Assembly: GCF_029227915.1 (NCBI RefSeq)
Contig: NC_079884.1
Coordinates: 12,958,001-13,022,000, forward strand
Direction: 5' to 3'
DNA from: Hydractinia symbiolongicarpus
Taxonomy: Eukaryota > Cnidaria > Hydrozoa > Anthoathecata > Hydractiniidae
Length of the DNA: 64,000 nucleotides
Under the pieces are notes generated by a model, which saw only the letters and a list, made by a program, of their open reading frames with translations, was not told the DNA's origin and did no database searches. The position numbers and the translations under genes were made by a program. Of this stretch, positions 1 through 25,519 are shown piece by piece. Position 1 is the stretch's first letter; each line of letters opens with the position of its first letter.

Positions 1-2253
1 ACAAACAAAAATGTGAAGTGTTAGTGTAGAATGATTCAATTTGTGACATTTTTCATATAAAATCATATACTTTGCACTGTCACCCTGTTGTTGCGTATTA
101 AAATTAAGCATTGCAAGACGCCATTAACACAATCAAAAGGCTTGCTTGATTAATAAAGGCGAAGACCACTTTAATCTTTTAGCACGTCAGTTTTAAAAGA
201 ACATGTATTAAAGTGCCCAATATTGCACATAAAGAGGGCTTTTCATAGGCTGACTGTTTTGAAAATCAAAATCACACTGTCAGAAAAGCTTATTATAACA
301 AAGAAATAAGAGATCATTCAACGTTACACGATAAAAGAGTTAAATAAAAAGATTTAAAAATTTATAAAAGATTTGAATATACTTTAATACTCTTAGACTA
401 GAAAACTACTCTTAAATTAGACAAATCAACAAAGATTTCACATGTCATTAGTCCAAGCTACCATATTTAACTCACAGATGACAGATAATGGTAATTATAA
501 TATAAAAAACATGTAAAATAACATATAGTCCATAGCAACATGAAAATCTCCTTACTAACAGGCCTTGCCATGGATCACTCAGATCATAAACCGCTTTGTT
601 GCCCTTAAATTGTTTAAGGCAGAAATATGCAATCTCCTTAAAAAAAGGTTTAGACCTATTATGAAAAAAAAGCAAAAAAAAAGGTTTTTGATGCTTCCCT
701 TTTTTATATCCCTATTTTAAAGAAAAGGATGTGTTCTAATTCATAGGTATTTCTGTGTTTTCTTCTGTTTTCTGTAAAAGTGAGTTCTTTTATTTCAAAA
801 TATCTGTGACATCAAAATACAGAATAAACAATTCACAAAGCAAAAAAAACAAAAACATGAAGCAAGTTCAGCAAATGAATATTGTAAAAATTGAACAAAT
901 GAAAGAATATATCTATACCAGCACAGATAAAAAATTTATGGATGATGCATCCTATAAAAACCGTGTTTCAATTTGTATTTGAAGGCTCAATCTCTTTTAG
1001 AAAACATCCACGTTGCATGCAAAGAAATTTGCCATCTTTACTTGTCTTCTTTGACAAATTCTGCTATTTCTACTGTTACCTTTCAAAATAAAAAGATATT
1101 AAAAGTATTAATTATGAAATATTTTTTTTCTTTTTGCAGGAATGGTTTCACCCAAAACCCTGTATGTTAACAACTGTTTGAACATTACTTTCTATTTTTA
1201 AATAGATAGAAGTTCAAGTTTTATCCCTTTTAGCTTACTTGCGTAGACAGGTGATCCATATGTTTAAAACTACAGGGTGTTACCTGTCTGTTAGTTGATT
1301 TTTTCTTTCTAATGACTACTAATTTTTTACTGTTATATATATATATATAGTCAATGCATTTATTTCTTAAAAACTACCTGGCAAAGTTAGTCAAAAATTT
1401 GTTGCAACAATCAAAATGATTTAAAATCTTGGATCTGTGTTAAAAGGTATTAGTGTCAGGAGAGCTGTTTCAGTTGGGACTAAAAAATTTCTAAATTTGG
1501 AGCATTCTAGAGAAAATTCCTAATTGGGACCTAACAGCTGTAATTGTAAATTTTCAGCATATTAATCTATGATCCTTAATCTTAGTTTTATATCTTCCCT
1601 TTAAAGATATCATGTATTTCAGTCCTTACATAAATCTATAAAAAAAGATTTCAAACCGCCAAACATAAAAATTTTCTTCGTGTTTATATACAAACCTAAA
1701 GAATATTTACACTTTGTGTTATAATTCACTATTATAGGTGTGTCCCATGCGGCTGTCAAATAAAGATTTCGTGCAAAGGGGACAAATGGCCATTTTGTAA
1801 ATACGTAAAGAATCAAATAGGTGCCTAGACACTTATGTCACGTACTTTATTTCCTGAATGGTGCTTATTTGAGCAGGTGCTTGTGAGTGCATGTGATAGA
1901 CAAAAATTCCTGTAGATATTTTTCGGTCTAGAAACTAGTTTCATTCAAAGAACATCTAATTTTCTAAATAAAATTTTACAAATAACTGTGGAATGAATCA
2001 TCCTACTCTCTTTCTATCCAAAAAATGCATAACACATTGTGTAACACATACTGGGGTACTGGGGTATGGACCCCTCCCATCATAAACTTCAATTATCTGA
2101 CCATGCTATTTATTTAAACTAATTACAAAGGTGTAAAGCTTTATTTTCTACCATGTTGAATTTTGAAATTTGTTTTATGTAATTGTCTCAATTGTGTGAT
2201 TTCACTTTTCTGCTAACTTTTTCTTTCCATTGGTAATACTGGATGGTTATGAC
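1..2253. other. Intergenic, no gene seen
   Basis: AT-rich sequence with only short open frames (up to 75 codons) that lack domains, splice-site context or biased composition. A short TA microsatellite lies near 1335-1350. I see no exon, RNA gene or recognisable transposon here. Confidence 0.6.
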
Positions 2254-2258
2254 ATAAT

Positions 2259-2431
2259 TGTAATGTCTGTAAAGAATGTACAGTATTTATCAGTAAACAA
2301 CACAGCTTTACGCTATGGTATTCGTCATATTGTATATTTCCAGCTATATAACTCTTAGTCTTACAAAATAGTCAGAGCAAAGTGTATATGGACGGAGATA
2401 TGATTTCCGAGCGGAACGAACGGACATCACA
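2259..2431 (-). repeat. 3' LTR of the retrotransposon (left copy)
   Basis: Direct repeat of 5724-5896. Immediately inside it, on the minus strand, lies a purine run AGGGAAGAGA (plus positions 2432-2441), a good candidate polypurine tract for second-strand priming. Confidence 0.9.
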
Positions 2432-2547
2432 TCTCTTCCCTACCACTAAATAAACTAAGTAAAATAAGAAAACTATGACTATGGTAAAAAGGAAGAAGTT
2501 CTAACTTGTTGAACAGAATGTTTTCGATAAATATAGTTTGTAAATGT

Positions 2548-2937
2548 TTAGTTCATCACATGATCAGTGAGATGTGCAGGAGTTTTTCTTATACGTTTGT
2601 TCTTTGGTTCCGGAATAAAAAGATCTTCCTCAGAATCCAATTCTTGGTATGGTATGGTTTGATCATCCGATTCCTCGTTTGTTATTGTATTAGCTCCCGA
2701 CTGTTGTTCTCTGTTATGACATGTTGTTGCTGATAAAATAAAGTCATCATCAGCGATCGCGCCCCGCACCTTCGCAGGCTCCTGCAACAATGGAGCAGCG
2801 TTTTCAATCACGCACCAAAACACCTTACTCACTTCAATAATGCGCACCTGAAATGTCTTTTGTATAAAGTAATTATTTACTATACTAATAATCAAAGAAA
2901 AAAATGACTTACCGTTCAGAATTTGAATGAAAAACAT
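2548..2937 (-). pseudogene. Possible 3'-terminal remnant of pol
   Basis: An acidic-then-basic open frame next to the 3' LTR; its end (EDLFIPEPKNKRIRKTPAHL) resembles the low-complexity tails that follow integrase in gypsy-type Pol proteins. No catalytic motif is present. The assignment rests on position inside the element and composition only. Between it and the truncated RT (2938-3722) I see no retroviral domain, so that stretch is either filler or decayed beyond recognition. Confidence 0.3.
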
Positions 2938-3722
2938 GCGCGTTTAAAAATGAATTATTTATTCATTAGTTTAGGACATCATTAGGTTGCATATCTCAGA
3001 AGTACAGTGGCATGCTTCGAAAATGCTTGTCACAGGCACAGTTTAACATGAAGCAAAACTGTACATTAGACTCAATTGTTAGAGTCTTTGCAGAACATCT
3101 CTTCTCAAAAAACCAAGGGCAGGGCCGACTTATTGCCTGCTGTGTCGTGTGGGAGAAAGAACTTCTGGACTTCTTTTTAATATGATATACAATTTTTTCA
3201 ATTATTATTACTAAACATAATTGATTTCTCTCTCCCCTTTTAAATTTTTTAAATTAAATTTTTTAAACTTTATTCAACATGTTTTTTTCTTTGGTATTAC
3301 ATCACGACAACATCTGTCCGAAAGCTGTATTAAGTTACAGAACACCTAACCTCTCCCATGTTCTGTTTTTATTTAACTGCATGGGTGGCACTCTTCTCGC
3401 AGTATTCTGTGACGATGAAAGTCGGACTGACTTGTGGCATTGTTCCAAATGGTCTTCCGTTCGACTCTCAGTGTAATGCACCAGCCGAGCATAAGAGTGT
3501 CGGCATGAAGGAAAGGGGTCAACTTTAATGTTCTCTATACTTTTTAAACAAAATCAATCACAAAGAAATGATTGTTACATCAGCATAAAAGCCTTTTTCA
3601 TCACTATAATATGTTAGAAATAGAAAAAATTCACGAGTGCGATAAAAAGCACTCGTAAATCTTTTTAAGAGTGTGCGGGCGAGTGCGCGTGCGATAACAC
3701 TCGTCTCAAGGAATGGCCTGTA

Positions 3723-4886
3723 ATTGTAAGGTGTTTTTCACGTAGGCCTTGAAAGACTTTATTAATTCGGTCAAGCAGTTCTCCAGTATGGTGTCCTCCA
3801 ATTATAATATCATCAGATATGTTGCGCACTCCAGGAATTCCAATGAGGGCATGCTCTATTTCTCTTTGATAGAGCTCAGCAGCAGATGACATACCAAAAA
3901 TGAGCCTTTTGTATCTGAAAATACCATGGTGAGTAGCGAAAGCAGTTAAATCTCGACTTTCGGTATCTAGCGCCATTTGGTGGTCCCTTTGTTGAGATTG
4001 GAACTTTGTAAACACGGTACAACCATTTAGCTCATGTAGCAACTACTCCAAAGTAGGTATTTGATATGGTTCTGCAATAATAGCAGTATTTGCAGCACGC
4101 ATATCAACACACATGCGTATGCTGGTAGATGAGGAATCTTTCTTAGGGACAATGACAAGTGGGTTGACCCATGTTAGTGGTGACTCAACAGGTTCAATCA
4201 CATGATAATCAAGTAATCTATCAAGCTCATCGCCAACCTGTTTCTGCATCAGTATTGGCAATGGATGGGCTTTTTGAACAAGGGGTGATACAGTATGATC
4301 AGTCTGGATGTGTAGTTCCACGTCTTTCAACTTTCCCAAACCTTCAAAGCGATCAGTGTATTTACTCAGCATTTAATGTAATCTGGGATTGGTTATTTCA
4401 ATTTGGTTGACCACATCAGTATTTGAGCCAACTCATAGTAGATCCAAAACACAAGCGGTATCATAACCTAAAACATTGATGTCAGAGCTTGGTACGACAA
4501 CAAGTTTTGCAGAAATGTTTTGGTTATTGGACAACAGCTGCCCATACATAGCCGATAACAGCAATTGGTAACTTAGATTTGTAGGGATAGACGTTTCTGT
4601 TGTGAGGCCTTGCTTGAAGTGGTTGTTTGAGGCTGTTTAAGATATCTGCACTGATCAAATTGATATTGCTGCCACTGTCAATGAGAACATTAATGACATG
4701 ACCATTAAATTGGATTGGGTACAGGTTGTTGGATTGTGTAGTATTGGTGAGTGCAAAAACAAAGTCGTCATCAGAAGAAGAGCTGTCAGCGATTACATAT
4801 CTGACTTTATCTTGTCGCTGGCTTGATTTGCAAACATTACTGAAATGACCAGGTTTTCCACACGCATGACAGGATTTTCCTTTTGT
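3723..4886 (-). pseudogene. pol pseudogene: second zinc knuckle, protease, truncated reverse transcriptase
   Basis: Downstream of the gag stop the minus strand encodes a second CCHC knuckle (CHACGKPGHF then C, near 4820-4870). A retropepsin active-site triplet Asp-Ser-Gly follows at 4671-4679, with N-I-N-L-I-S after it. At 4372-4043 is the reverse-transcriptase finger region (PLTWVNPLVIVPKKD; RMCVDMRAAN), ending at an in-frame TAG at 4043. The palm continues at 4042-3723 (FRYKRLIFGMSS; catalytic ISDDIIIG, the family's Y-x-D-D box with the Tyr replaced). The match stops abruptly after EKHLTI near 3723; the rest of the palm, RNase H and integrase are absent. Frame differs between the gag part and 4372, so there is a frameshift between. 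Confidence 0.85.
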
Positions 4887-5612
4887 TCAAGTATTAGCAA
4901 GGTGATTCTTGATACCACACCTGTAACATGTTTGATTCTTCTCTGTTTGTCTTGAAATAGAACTTTTTGGAAAGCGAATACGATGAGTGCAATTTAAAAT
5001 TTTGTTGACCTCATCGTTGTCAGATTCCTCGTTAACAATAGTGTCCGTAGGTTGTGTGTTTTTGTACTGCTCTGCTTGGTGATCTGCAGCTTCAATGATT
5101 GCAACAATTTCACACAACTTCGCAAGTGTAAGGTCATGTTCTTTCAAGAGTCGTTTTCAGAGTTTACGGGAATTGCATTTTTCAATTACTTGGTCAACAA
5201 TTTCATTGTCTGTGTCATGAAATCCACACGTTTTTGCTAGGGATCGCAAATGTGTAACATATTCCGCAATTGATTCATTTGTGTCTTTTTGGACACATGT
5301 ACGAAAAACATGACGCTCATAACATCTATTCTTTCGAGGGAGAAAATAAGTGTCCAATTTCGTGCATGCAATTTTGTATACATTTGTTTCCTCAGGTAAG
5401 TCTGATTCAGGAAGGGTGTCAAATAACTCCCTGAGATCTTCTCTCCCACAGTGAAGAAGTAGTGCCTTCATCTGGTTATTATCTGTAATGCCAGCAGCTA
5501 TTATATATAAATCAAAACCTTGTTGCCATTTCTTCCAGCGAGTGCCAAGGCTGGTTGGGTCCCCGTGGGTATCAAAAGAGGACCGACATTTGATGTCAAC
5601 AAATTTCGCCAT
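4887..5612 (-). pseudogene. gag pseudogene with capsid-like region and zinc knuckle
   Basis: Minus-strand reading begins at an ATG at 5612 (MAKFVD) and shows a gypsy-type Gag pattern: a Trp-rich segment (W-KKWQQGFDLY), then a helical region rich in Arg and Cys. An in-frame TGA at about 5157-5159 interrupts it; the same frame resumes as MKEHDLTLAKL. It ends with a CCHC zinc-knuckle start (C-Y-R-C-G, then His) in which the codon expected for the last Cys is TGA at 4887-4889. Because the frame is kept across stops, decay looks mainly point-mutational in this part. Confidence 0.8.
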
Positions 5613-5708
5613 ATCAGTAGAATGAAAGTATAGTTCATAATAATGAAGCATTAAATACGGGATAAAATGTCTCAAGAGTTATTAGAATGTAAAACTCTAA
5701 GTTGTTTT

Positions 5709-5722
5709 CACTCGCTGCGCCA
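5709..5722 (-). promoter_or_regulatory. Putative tRNA primer-binding site
   Basis: Minus strand TGGCGCAGCGAGTG, one base from the 5' LTR. Primer sites of this class start with TGG, the complement of the tRNA CCA end. I cannot name the tRNA from the sequence alone. Confidence 0.5.
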
Positions 5723-5723
5723 G

Positions 5724-5896
5724 TGTAATGTCTGTAAAGAACGTACACTATTTATCAATAAACAACACAGCTTTATGCTATGGTATTCGCCATATTGTAT
5801 ATTTCCAGCTATATAACTCTTAGTCTTACAAAATAGTCAGAGCAAAGTGTATATGGACGGAGATATGATTTGCGAGCGGAACAAACTGACATCACA
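5724..5896 (-). repeat. 5' LTR of the retrotransposon (right copy)
   Basis: Direct repeat of 2259-2431. In the minus orientation this is the upstream LTR that would drive transcription. A primer-binding-like stretch follows it after a one-base gap. Confidence 0.9.
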
Positions 5897-5901
5897 ATAA
5901 T

Positions 5902-6260
5902 GTCCTGAGTCTTACATTTAGGATCTACCATATTACTAATTTCACTGGTAAACTTATGCACTTTACAATGTTTCGACAGTATTACAACTTAAACATCGCT
6001 GGGGTAGTCATTGATGAGAAAATTTTTGTGTGGTGTGGATATGACATTTTAATCTATTAAACAAACAACCTATATTATTATGAAACTAGACATGCCGAAG
6101 AATACTTTTTTCAAAAAAAATTCATCACAATGTATGCTCTCTATCTATCTATCTTCACAGATCCTCTTTGTTAAATAGCCTCAATAAGTTTTTCTAATGT
6201 CACGTCTGTTTTTTAACAATTGAAAAAGGTACATAGCAATGTTTAAAGCAGCTAACTAGC
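5902..6260. other. Gap between two mobile elements
   Basis: AT-rich spacer with a short CTAT run near 6141-6155. No open frame or repeat of note. Confidence 0.5.
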
Positions 6261-6262
6261 TA

Positions 6263-8210
6263 CAGTACCGATCGCGAGTAACTATACACGAGTATTAAAC
6301 TACGGGTACGAGTAATTTCTTCCGTAGGTATTCCATGAGTACGCTACGAGTATAATGCGCGAACAAGTATGTCAAAAATACTTGCACATTTTTGCTACTG
6401 TACTCACACAGTACTCGCTAGCGTGCTCGAAAGGCAAACGATATAATTAAACGAGAAACTGGCGGAGAATGCACTTGCGGCCAATATGCTTTTATGTTGG
6501 TGTTGAGGATTTATTGAAAAACACTGTTTTTACAGTGTTATTTTCTTCGTTCGTTAGTTTTCTATGTTCAATAGTTAAAGCTGGCATTGAGAATACATGC
6601 TAACACTTTAAGCCGTAGCCTTTTTTTGATTTACGATTGAATCAGCAGTCCCATTTGGAACCATGCCACAGGGACCTGACACTCCGAAGAGCCAGACTAA
6701 ACTGATTCGCGTTATCTTAACTCAACTGCTGGAAAGTGCGCACCAACGCAAGCTATATATGATAGCCAGAATGAGGGAGAACCTCAATTGCCTTACAACG
6801 GAGTCGTAACTTTCAAACGAACTCTTTTGCTTCTGAACAAACAAACAAACAAACAAACTTCTGAAAAATGATTTTTAAGTTGTAATAAAGATCTCTTCAT
6901 TCTCTCTAAAACACAATTCTGGAGATAAATTTTTCTTTTGTGTTGAATGTTATTCTAATCTATTTATATCTTTGCAATCACATTTAGAATATTGAAATGA
7001 CTTCATCTGATGATAGAACAATATAGCAGGTATCATGTTTACGAGTTATTGACATGTATTTCACAAGTAAATGCTGTTAAAAACAGTAATAAATGTAACA
7101 ATTTAGTTTGAATGATATTCATTCTTTCTTTTCTTTTTTATATTCGCTACTTTCAAACAACAGGTGCCCATAAAATATGTGAAAAAAATTAAAAAAACAA
7201 TTAATAAGACACGTGAGACTTTGTCCTCCCCACTACTCCTGCCTATTTTATTATGCACTCTATGATTGGTAAGATGAAATTGGATAATAAAATTATAAAA
7301 ACATGAGAAAGAATCTTCCGTACATCGTTGTTACAGACGATCTGTAATAATTCATTATTTTGTTTATTTGTATGCATTTTAACTAAGACGCATATCTTTG
7401 ATACAAGTTTTTTTTTTAATATAATATTTTTCATATAAGAACATAAGGCTTCATAGAAACAAAATTTAGTGCTGAAATTTAGTGCTGAAATGCTTCTTTA
7501 AACTTTAAAAATAGCGAAATGCTGATAGCTACACGATAGACTTGAAAGCTACTTATAATTATAATATTTAATACTTATAATAATGACAACCCATTTTGAA
7601 GTAATTACAGAACTCACTCAAAATTCAGGTGCACATCATTCCCACTGGATCCAAGATTTCCCTGCTGGGCACGTTTTTACTTTTGGTTACTTACAAAACA
7701 ATAAAATTAAATGTGATTGGCTTAATTTAGTCTCCAGAGTTCATTGTTTAATTCATGCTTGCGAAGAAAAAGGTATAGTGTTTGAATGTAGTAACAAATT
7801 ATTTAGCTAGGAGAAAAAAGGATTTAGATAACAGATGTAAATAGCAAAGGGTTTCCTCGTCGGTGAGAAATTAACTATATAAAATCAAAGAGCCAGACAA
7901 AAAAAATTATGTAAAATAAAATGTTATTTCTTACGACGCGAATACGAAGTAAAAGTTTTCACAATGTATAAGGTAGCAGACAAATGTGAGCTATCGATAA
8001 AAATTACGCTGCGACGAATTCCCGTTCTTTATCTTATAATCGCACACATACTCACAAATCATTCACTTACTGTACTCGCATCGCAAGAGGCTATACTCGA
8101 GGGTATGGAGTAGTATACTCGCTGATTACTCGTACTCGTCTTGCACTTTACTCGGCATTTAATGTGCCCGTACTCGTATACTCATGTATAGTTACTCGCG
8201 ATCGGGACTG
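6263..8210. mobile_element. TIR element with TA flanks, non-autonomous (Tc1/mariner-like ends)
   Basis: The ends are inverted copies: left CAGTACCGATCGCGAGTAAC at 6263, right end (reverse complement) CAGTCCCGATCGCGAGTAAC ending at 8210, with about 31 of the outer 33 bases matching. TA lies directly outside both ends (6261-6262, 8211-8212). CAGT ends plus a TA duplication fit Tc1/mariner. Just inside the ends are many copies of a GAGTAC/CTCGTACTC motif, i.e. dense subterminal repeats. The interior has no frame longer than 75 codons and no DDE-transposase motif, so it would depend on a transposase in trans. Confidence 0.75.
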
Positions 8211-8212
8211 TA

Positions 8213-10911
8213 CATCATCACTAATTATTGCAACCATTTTATTCATAAAATAGGCTTTAGAAATAATTCTGGTTGGTCTCACATTGGAAAACACATCACA
8301 GAATTATGAGGTATATAAATCACAGAGCTAGGATGTTACAGCCTTTTTTTGCTCATGTTCACTGGCATTTTTGCAAAGTTGTAGTAAGAATGTTATGTGG
8401 CAAACGGAGTATCCAAATTGTTGCCAGAGCAGCAGTTCATGTAATTAGGATGGTATAGACCTTTTTTAATGTTTATATATATTTTTTGTAGTAAGCCCTT
8501 TCGGCTTTATCAATTGCATTATATGTAAATACATTTTAAAAATTTCATTGTTGGCCTTAGTCTTTTGCCAAAAAAGAAAAACTTGATGTAAATTACCAGA
8601 AGAATATCTAATAAAAAGTTTTAGGCACATCACCGCATCAACATTTTAGTTTCTTTGACCAATTTTGAAAAAATACTGAACAAATTAACTTTCTTTTTAA
8701 AATATTTCACAAAAAAATTATTTTACTTTTCTTCATGGCCAAAGCCTTCTTAATTCATAACAGTTTACTTTCACTTTTTTAATTCTCAATGACAGCGTTG
8801 TAACAAAAAACAAGACTATGCAGTTATTTTTCAAAATTAATTTTTGAGATCTTCTTGAAAAGAAAATTCCTCAAAAGTGAAGCCCAGAAGAGGAACGCAG
8901 AAAGTTGATGGTCAATAAAAGTCTTCGTTTCTCTCTTACATAATGTTATGGAAATTTTATTTTTTGTAGACTACATTCCAGGCATTTGGGGAGACCTTGA
9001 TGCTGCCTACATTCATTTTTGTAAACTTTGGTGGAAACACTTTTACTTTACCAGTAGTTAAATAAAGCTTTTGAACACGTATCTTGTCTTTAAAAAAAAT
9101 TATATAATATAAACAGCAAAAAAAAAAAAGTAAAAATAGTTACCAAGATGAGATTCGAACACATGACTACTCCTATTTCGGTGCTCAGAGTGGCAAAATT
9201 TCCATTCTTGTAGGACACATTTGCGTTTTAATACAAGCTCACAAGCTTGTAAAAAAAAGTTATTTAAACAATTATGCCACCCTCAAAAATATAATTGGTT
9301 AGCATCACCCAACTCACTCACTTTAAAAGGCGAAAGTCGAGTCGGGGAGTTGGTAAATTTGTAAAAAATAAACCAAACAATCCACGCGCAATCTTCAACA
9401 CGCAACAAAAGCCACCATTTACCTTTTCAGCGGTCCTCCGAATTACGGTTGTTACGTCCGAAAGTTATTTCGATAGGGGACTGTGCTGCTCAGTGCTACA
9501 TTTTCCTGCATCGCATTTATACGACAATACAAGCGAAAACCATGGGAACAACATTGACTGACAAAAAACTAACTTGCAAAGGAGGCAAAAAAAATAGAGC
9601 TGTCGTACATTTAAAACGAATAACAAAATATGGCTGCAAAATATAGTATTTTTGTAATTTTTTGGGAAAAATATTTATTCGACCTACCAACTCACTTTTG
9701 TAATTAGAAATGACGTTAACCAAACATATTTCGACAGTGGCCTAAACAATGTTTGAAGCAGCATCTTTTTACATTCTACATCTGAGACAAGTCAGAAGTA
9801 ATAATAGTCACGCAATAGGGTATACGCTAGCTAAGCTATGCTAGAGTCAAAAATAGTGCTGGAATACACCTTTACGATAATTCGGGAAACCTAACACTCC
9901 ATCGCAGCTTATTTTGCGATCGGAGGAGGTAAACATCACACTTTTATAAAAGTTTATTAGGGAGAAAACACGTTTTTTCGTGATAACTTTTCTTGCCGCG
10001 TTTTGTTTTTTAATGAAAAGTACACATAAGTTGTAACGTTTCCTGAAAATTTGAAAGAAATTGATCCGACGGAAGTTAAAAAACTGGAGAAAAACGCTTT
10101 TGTCTCTAACAAACTCTCATAAAAACACGATTTTTACCTCCTTTTTTCCGATATTGTAAAACAATGGAGCGCTGTAGTATTGAGTATTGTGCATTGAGGT
10201 TTAAGGATTATTGCTAGCTGGCTAATATTTTTTTTATTCATTATTAAGAAAAAATCAATTAGTTCTTAGTGTCACCCATATGAACCCCCTAGCCTATTGG
10301 TGTTAAAGAACAGCATGAACTGTTATGGAAAATATCCGTATGTAAGAGGTTGCATTTAACTGAAAGTGAAAACTGTGAATTTGTGTATATGTTTTTTCGC
10401 CTGAAATAATTTTACTTGTGCCTTAAATCAAATCAGAAAAGTATTTAATTAGCCTAGCTGGCTATAACTGACTATAGCAACATATAACTGATTATAGCTA
10501 GCTAACAGTTTAGAAATTTAAAAAAAACGATTGGCTTACATTTTCTCGCATCATATCCGCCATATTCTTCTTCCAGAATTGTTTGACACGCAGAAGTGTT
10601 GTTTTGAAAACTCTTTGTCTGTTTTGTCAGCATCTATTGAACTTGGAGAAAAAGTGATGTTGTAAGTTTTATTTTCAATTTCACTGGTCGCATACATTTA
10701 TCCCGCACGTTTGTTTATTCGATTAGAAATGGTAGCCTTTAAATGAGCAATCGCATCCATTGGCAAAAGCAAAGTCTGTGGCTGAACATGCTTTTATATC
10801 GTAGTGAGGTGCTAGCTATAGTAAACACGTAAATATTCTGCGGTGTTTTGCTGTCTGAAAATGGATTTTTGGTGGTTTAGCTGATCAAGATGTTACAGAT
10901 GATTTGTAGAA
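8213..10911. other. Intergenic region upstream of the receptor gene
   Basis: No supported exon. Open frames of 60-90 codons at 8273-8458 and 9295-9723 overlap each other on both strands and show no domain. The last few hundred bases (about 10540-10900) should contain the promoter and 5' UTR of the Ig/FN3 gene. A GT-AAGT donor-like site near 10662 could end a non-coding first exon, but I cannot place a start site. Confidence 0.4.
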
Positions 10912-24680
<13,769 letters not shown>

Positions 24681-24717
24681 TTTTTAACCTCTAAAGACTT
24701 CTAAATGTTTGCTAGTG

Positions 24718-24798
24718 CCCAGGGTTTTTACCTTTTTGGTATGAGAGATGACGTCGTTTTACTCGCCTTCTCTCATATTAAAAAGACAAAACCCTGGG
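24718..24798. repeat. Hairpin MITE-like repeat (CCCAGGG ends)
   Basis: Arms at 24718-24747 and 24770-24798 are near-perfect reverse complements (CCCAGGGTTTT...ATGAGAG against CTCTCAT...AAAACCCTGGG) with a 22-base loop. It lies 38 bases after the stop of the Ig/FN3 gene, so it is probably transcribed in the 3' UTR. The CCCAGGG...GACGA ends match the dispersed family reported in the findings. Confidence 0.75.
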
Positions 24799-25513
24799 AC
24801 GAAGGTGCATTCGTAACTTGTTGGACAATACGTTAGTTGCCAGTGCGCCATCTTGTCTTGTGAGTCCTAGAGTAGAAAAACTAAAAGTATGTACGAATTA
24901 ATATTTTTTTGTAAGAGGAAGTCCTAGCATAAGAACTTGTATAAGTTTGTATATAAGCCAAGGTGTGTTTAGGTTTTTACTGCAATTCTTTTATTACTAT
25001 CTTTTAATGCTTTGCAACAAATTTATATATAAGCTTTAGTTAATTTATATTAGAAGGTTTTCTAAAGAAATAAGAGTACAAGGAGAACCTTTTATTGTTG
25101 TACAACATCGTTAACAGGCCACTTTGCTTTTACGGATATACTTTTATCGTGTCATACTGTGTAACGTGTTGTGTTTGCAGCTTTTTAAATGCTTCAAATT
25201 CAACTTCACGCTATGTCTAGACCTTTTCCTTGTAACTGTGTACGTAAGAAGCTATTTATGGAAAACAACTTATAAATTAGGGAGGGCGATGGGTGATCCT
25301 GAGAACTTTGAATCAGGTAAAAAAAACTTGCAGACTTCTCGTAATATATCAGACATGGTAAATACGCTGCGATCAAGCATTGTTGTGGACTGGTAACTAG
25401 GTTAAATATAAACATAATTTTTTTAGGAATTTGTACATTTGTAGCTTTTTTATATGAAGGATTTTTAATTTATATAAGAATTGTATTATGTGTATTTTGA
25501 ATATATTATCCAT

Positions 25514-25519
25514 AATAAA
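25514..25519 (+). terminator. Possible polyadenylation signal of the Ig/FN3 gene
   Basis: First exact AATAAA on the plus strand after the stop codon, about 830 bases downstream. Earlier variants exist (AATAAG near 25069), so this is only the best canonical candidate. Confidence 0.3.

Larger units (their letters stand above)
2259..5896 (-). mobile_element. Degenerate Ty3/gypsy-type LTR retrotransposon
   Basis: A 3638-bp element bounded by two direct 173-bp repeats that begin TGTAATGTCT and end GACATCACA (TG...CA on either strand). It is flanked by a perfect 5-bp duplication, ATAAT, at 2254-2258 and 5897-5901, as expected for integrase-made insertion. The coding direction is minus: gag near the right LTR, then protease and reverse transcriptase. 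The two LTRs differ at about 8 of 173 positions by eye. The frame is broken by in-frame stops and at least one frameshift, and RNase H and integrase domains are not recognisable. This is a dead copy; any mobility would need proteins supplied by a relative elsewhere. Confidence 0.93.

Noticed and set aside
3411-3480. Short inverted similarity to 6645-6675 (GTGGCAT-GTTCCAAATGG)
   Set aside because: Only about 20 bases match and the flanks do not; insufficient to call a shared element.
7583-7810. 75-codon frame inside the TIR element
   Set aside because: No DDE or other transposase motif, no splice context; too short to claim.
9136-9215. tRNA-like phrase on the minus strand (GTGTTCGAATCTCATC)
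   Set aside because: The T-loop-like segment is present with a poor stem, but no matching acceptor or D/anticodon arms can be drawn; at best a decayed tRNA-derived fragment.
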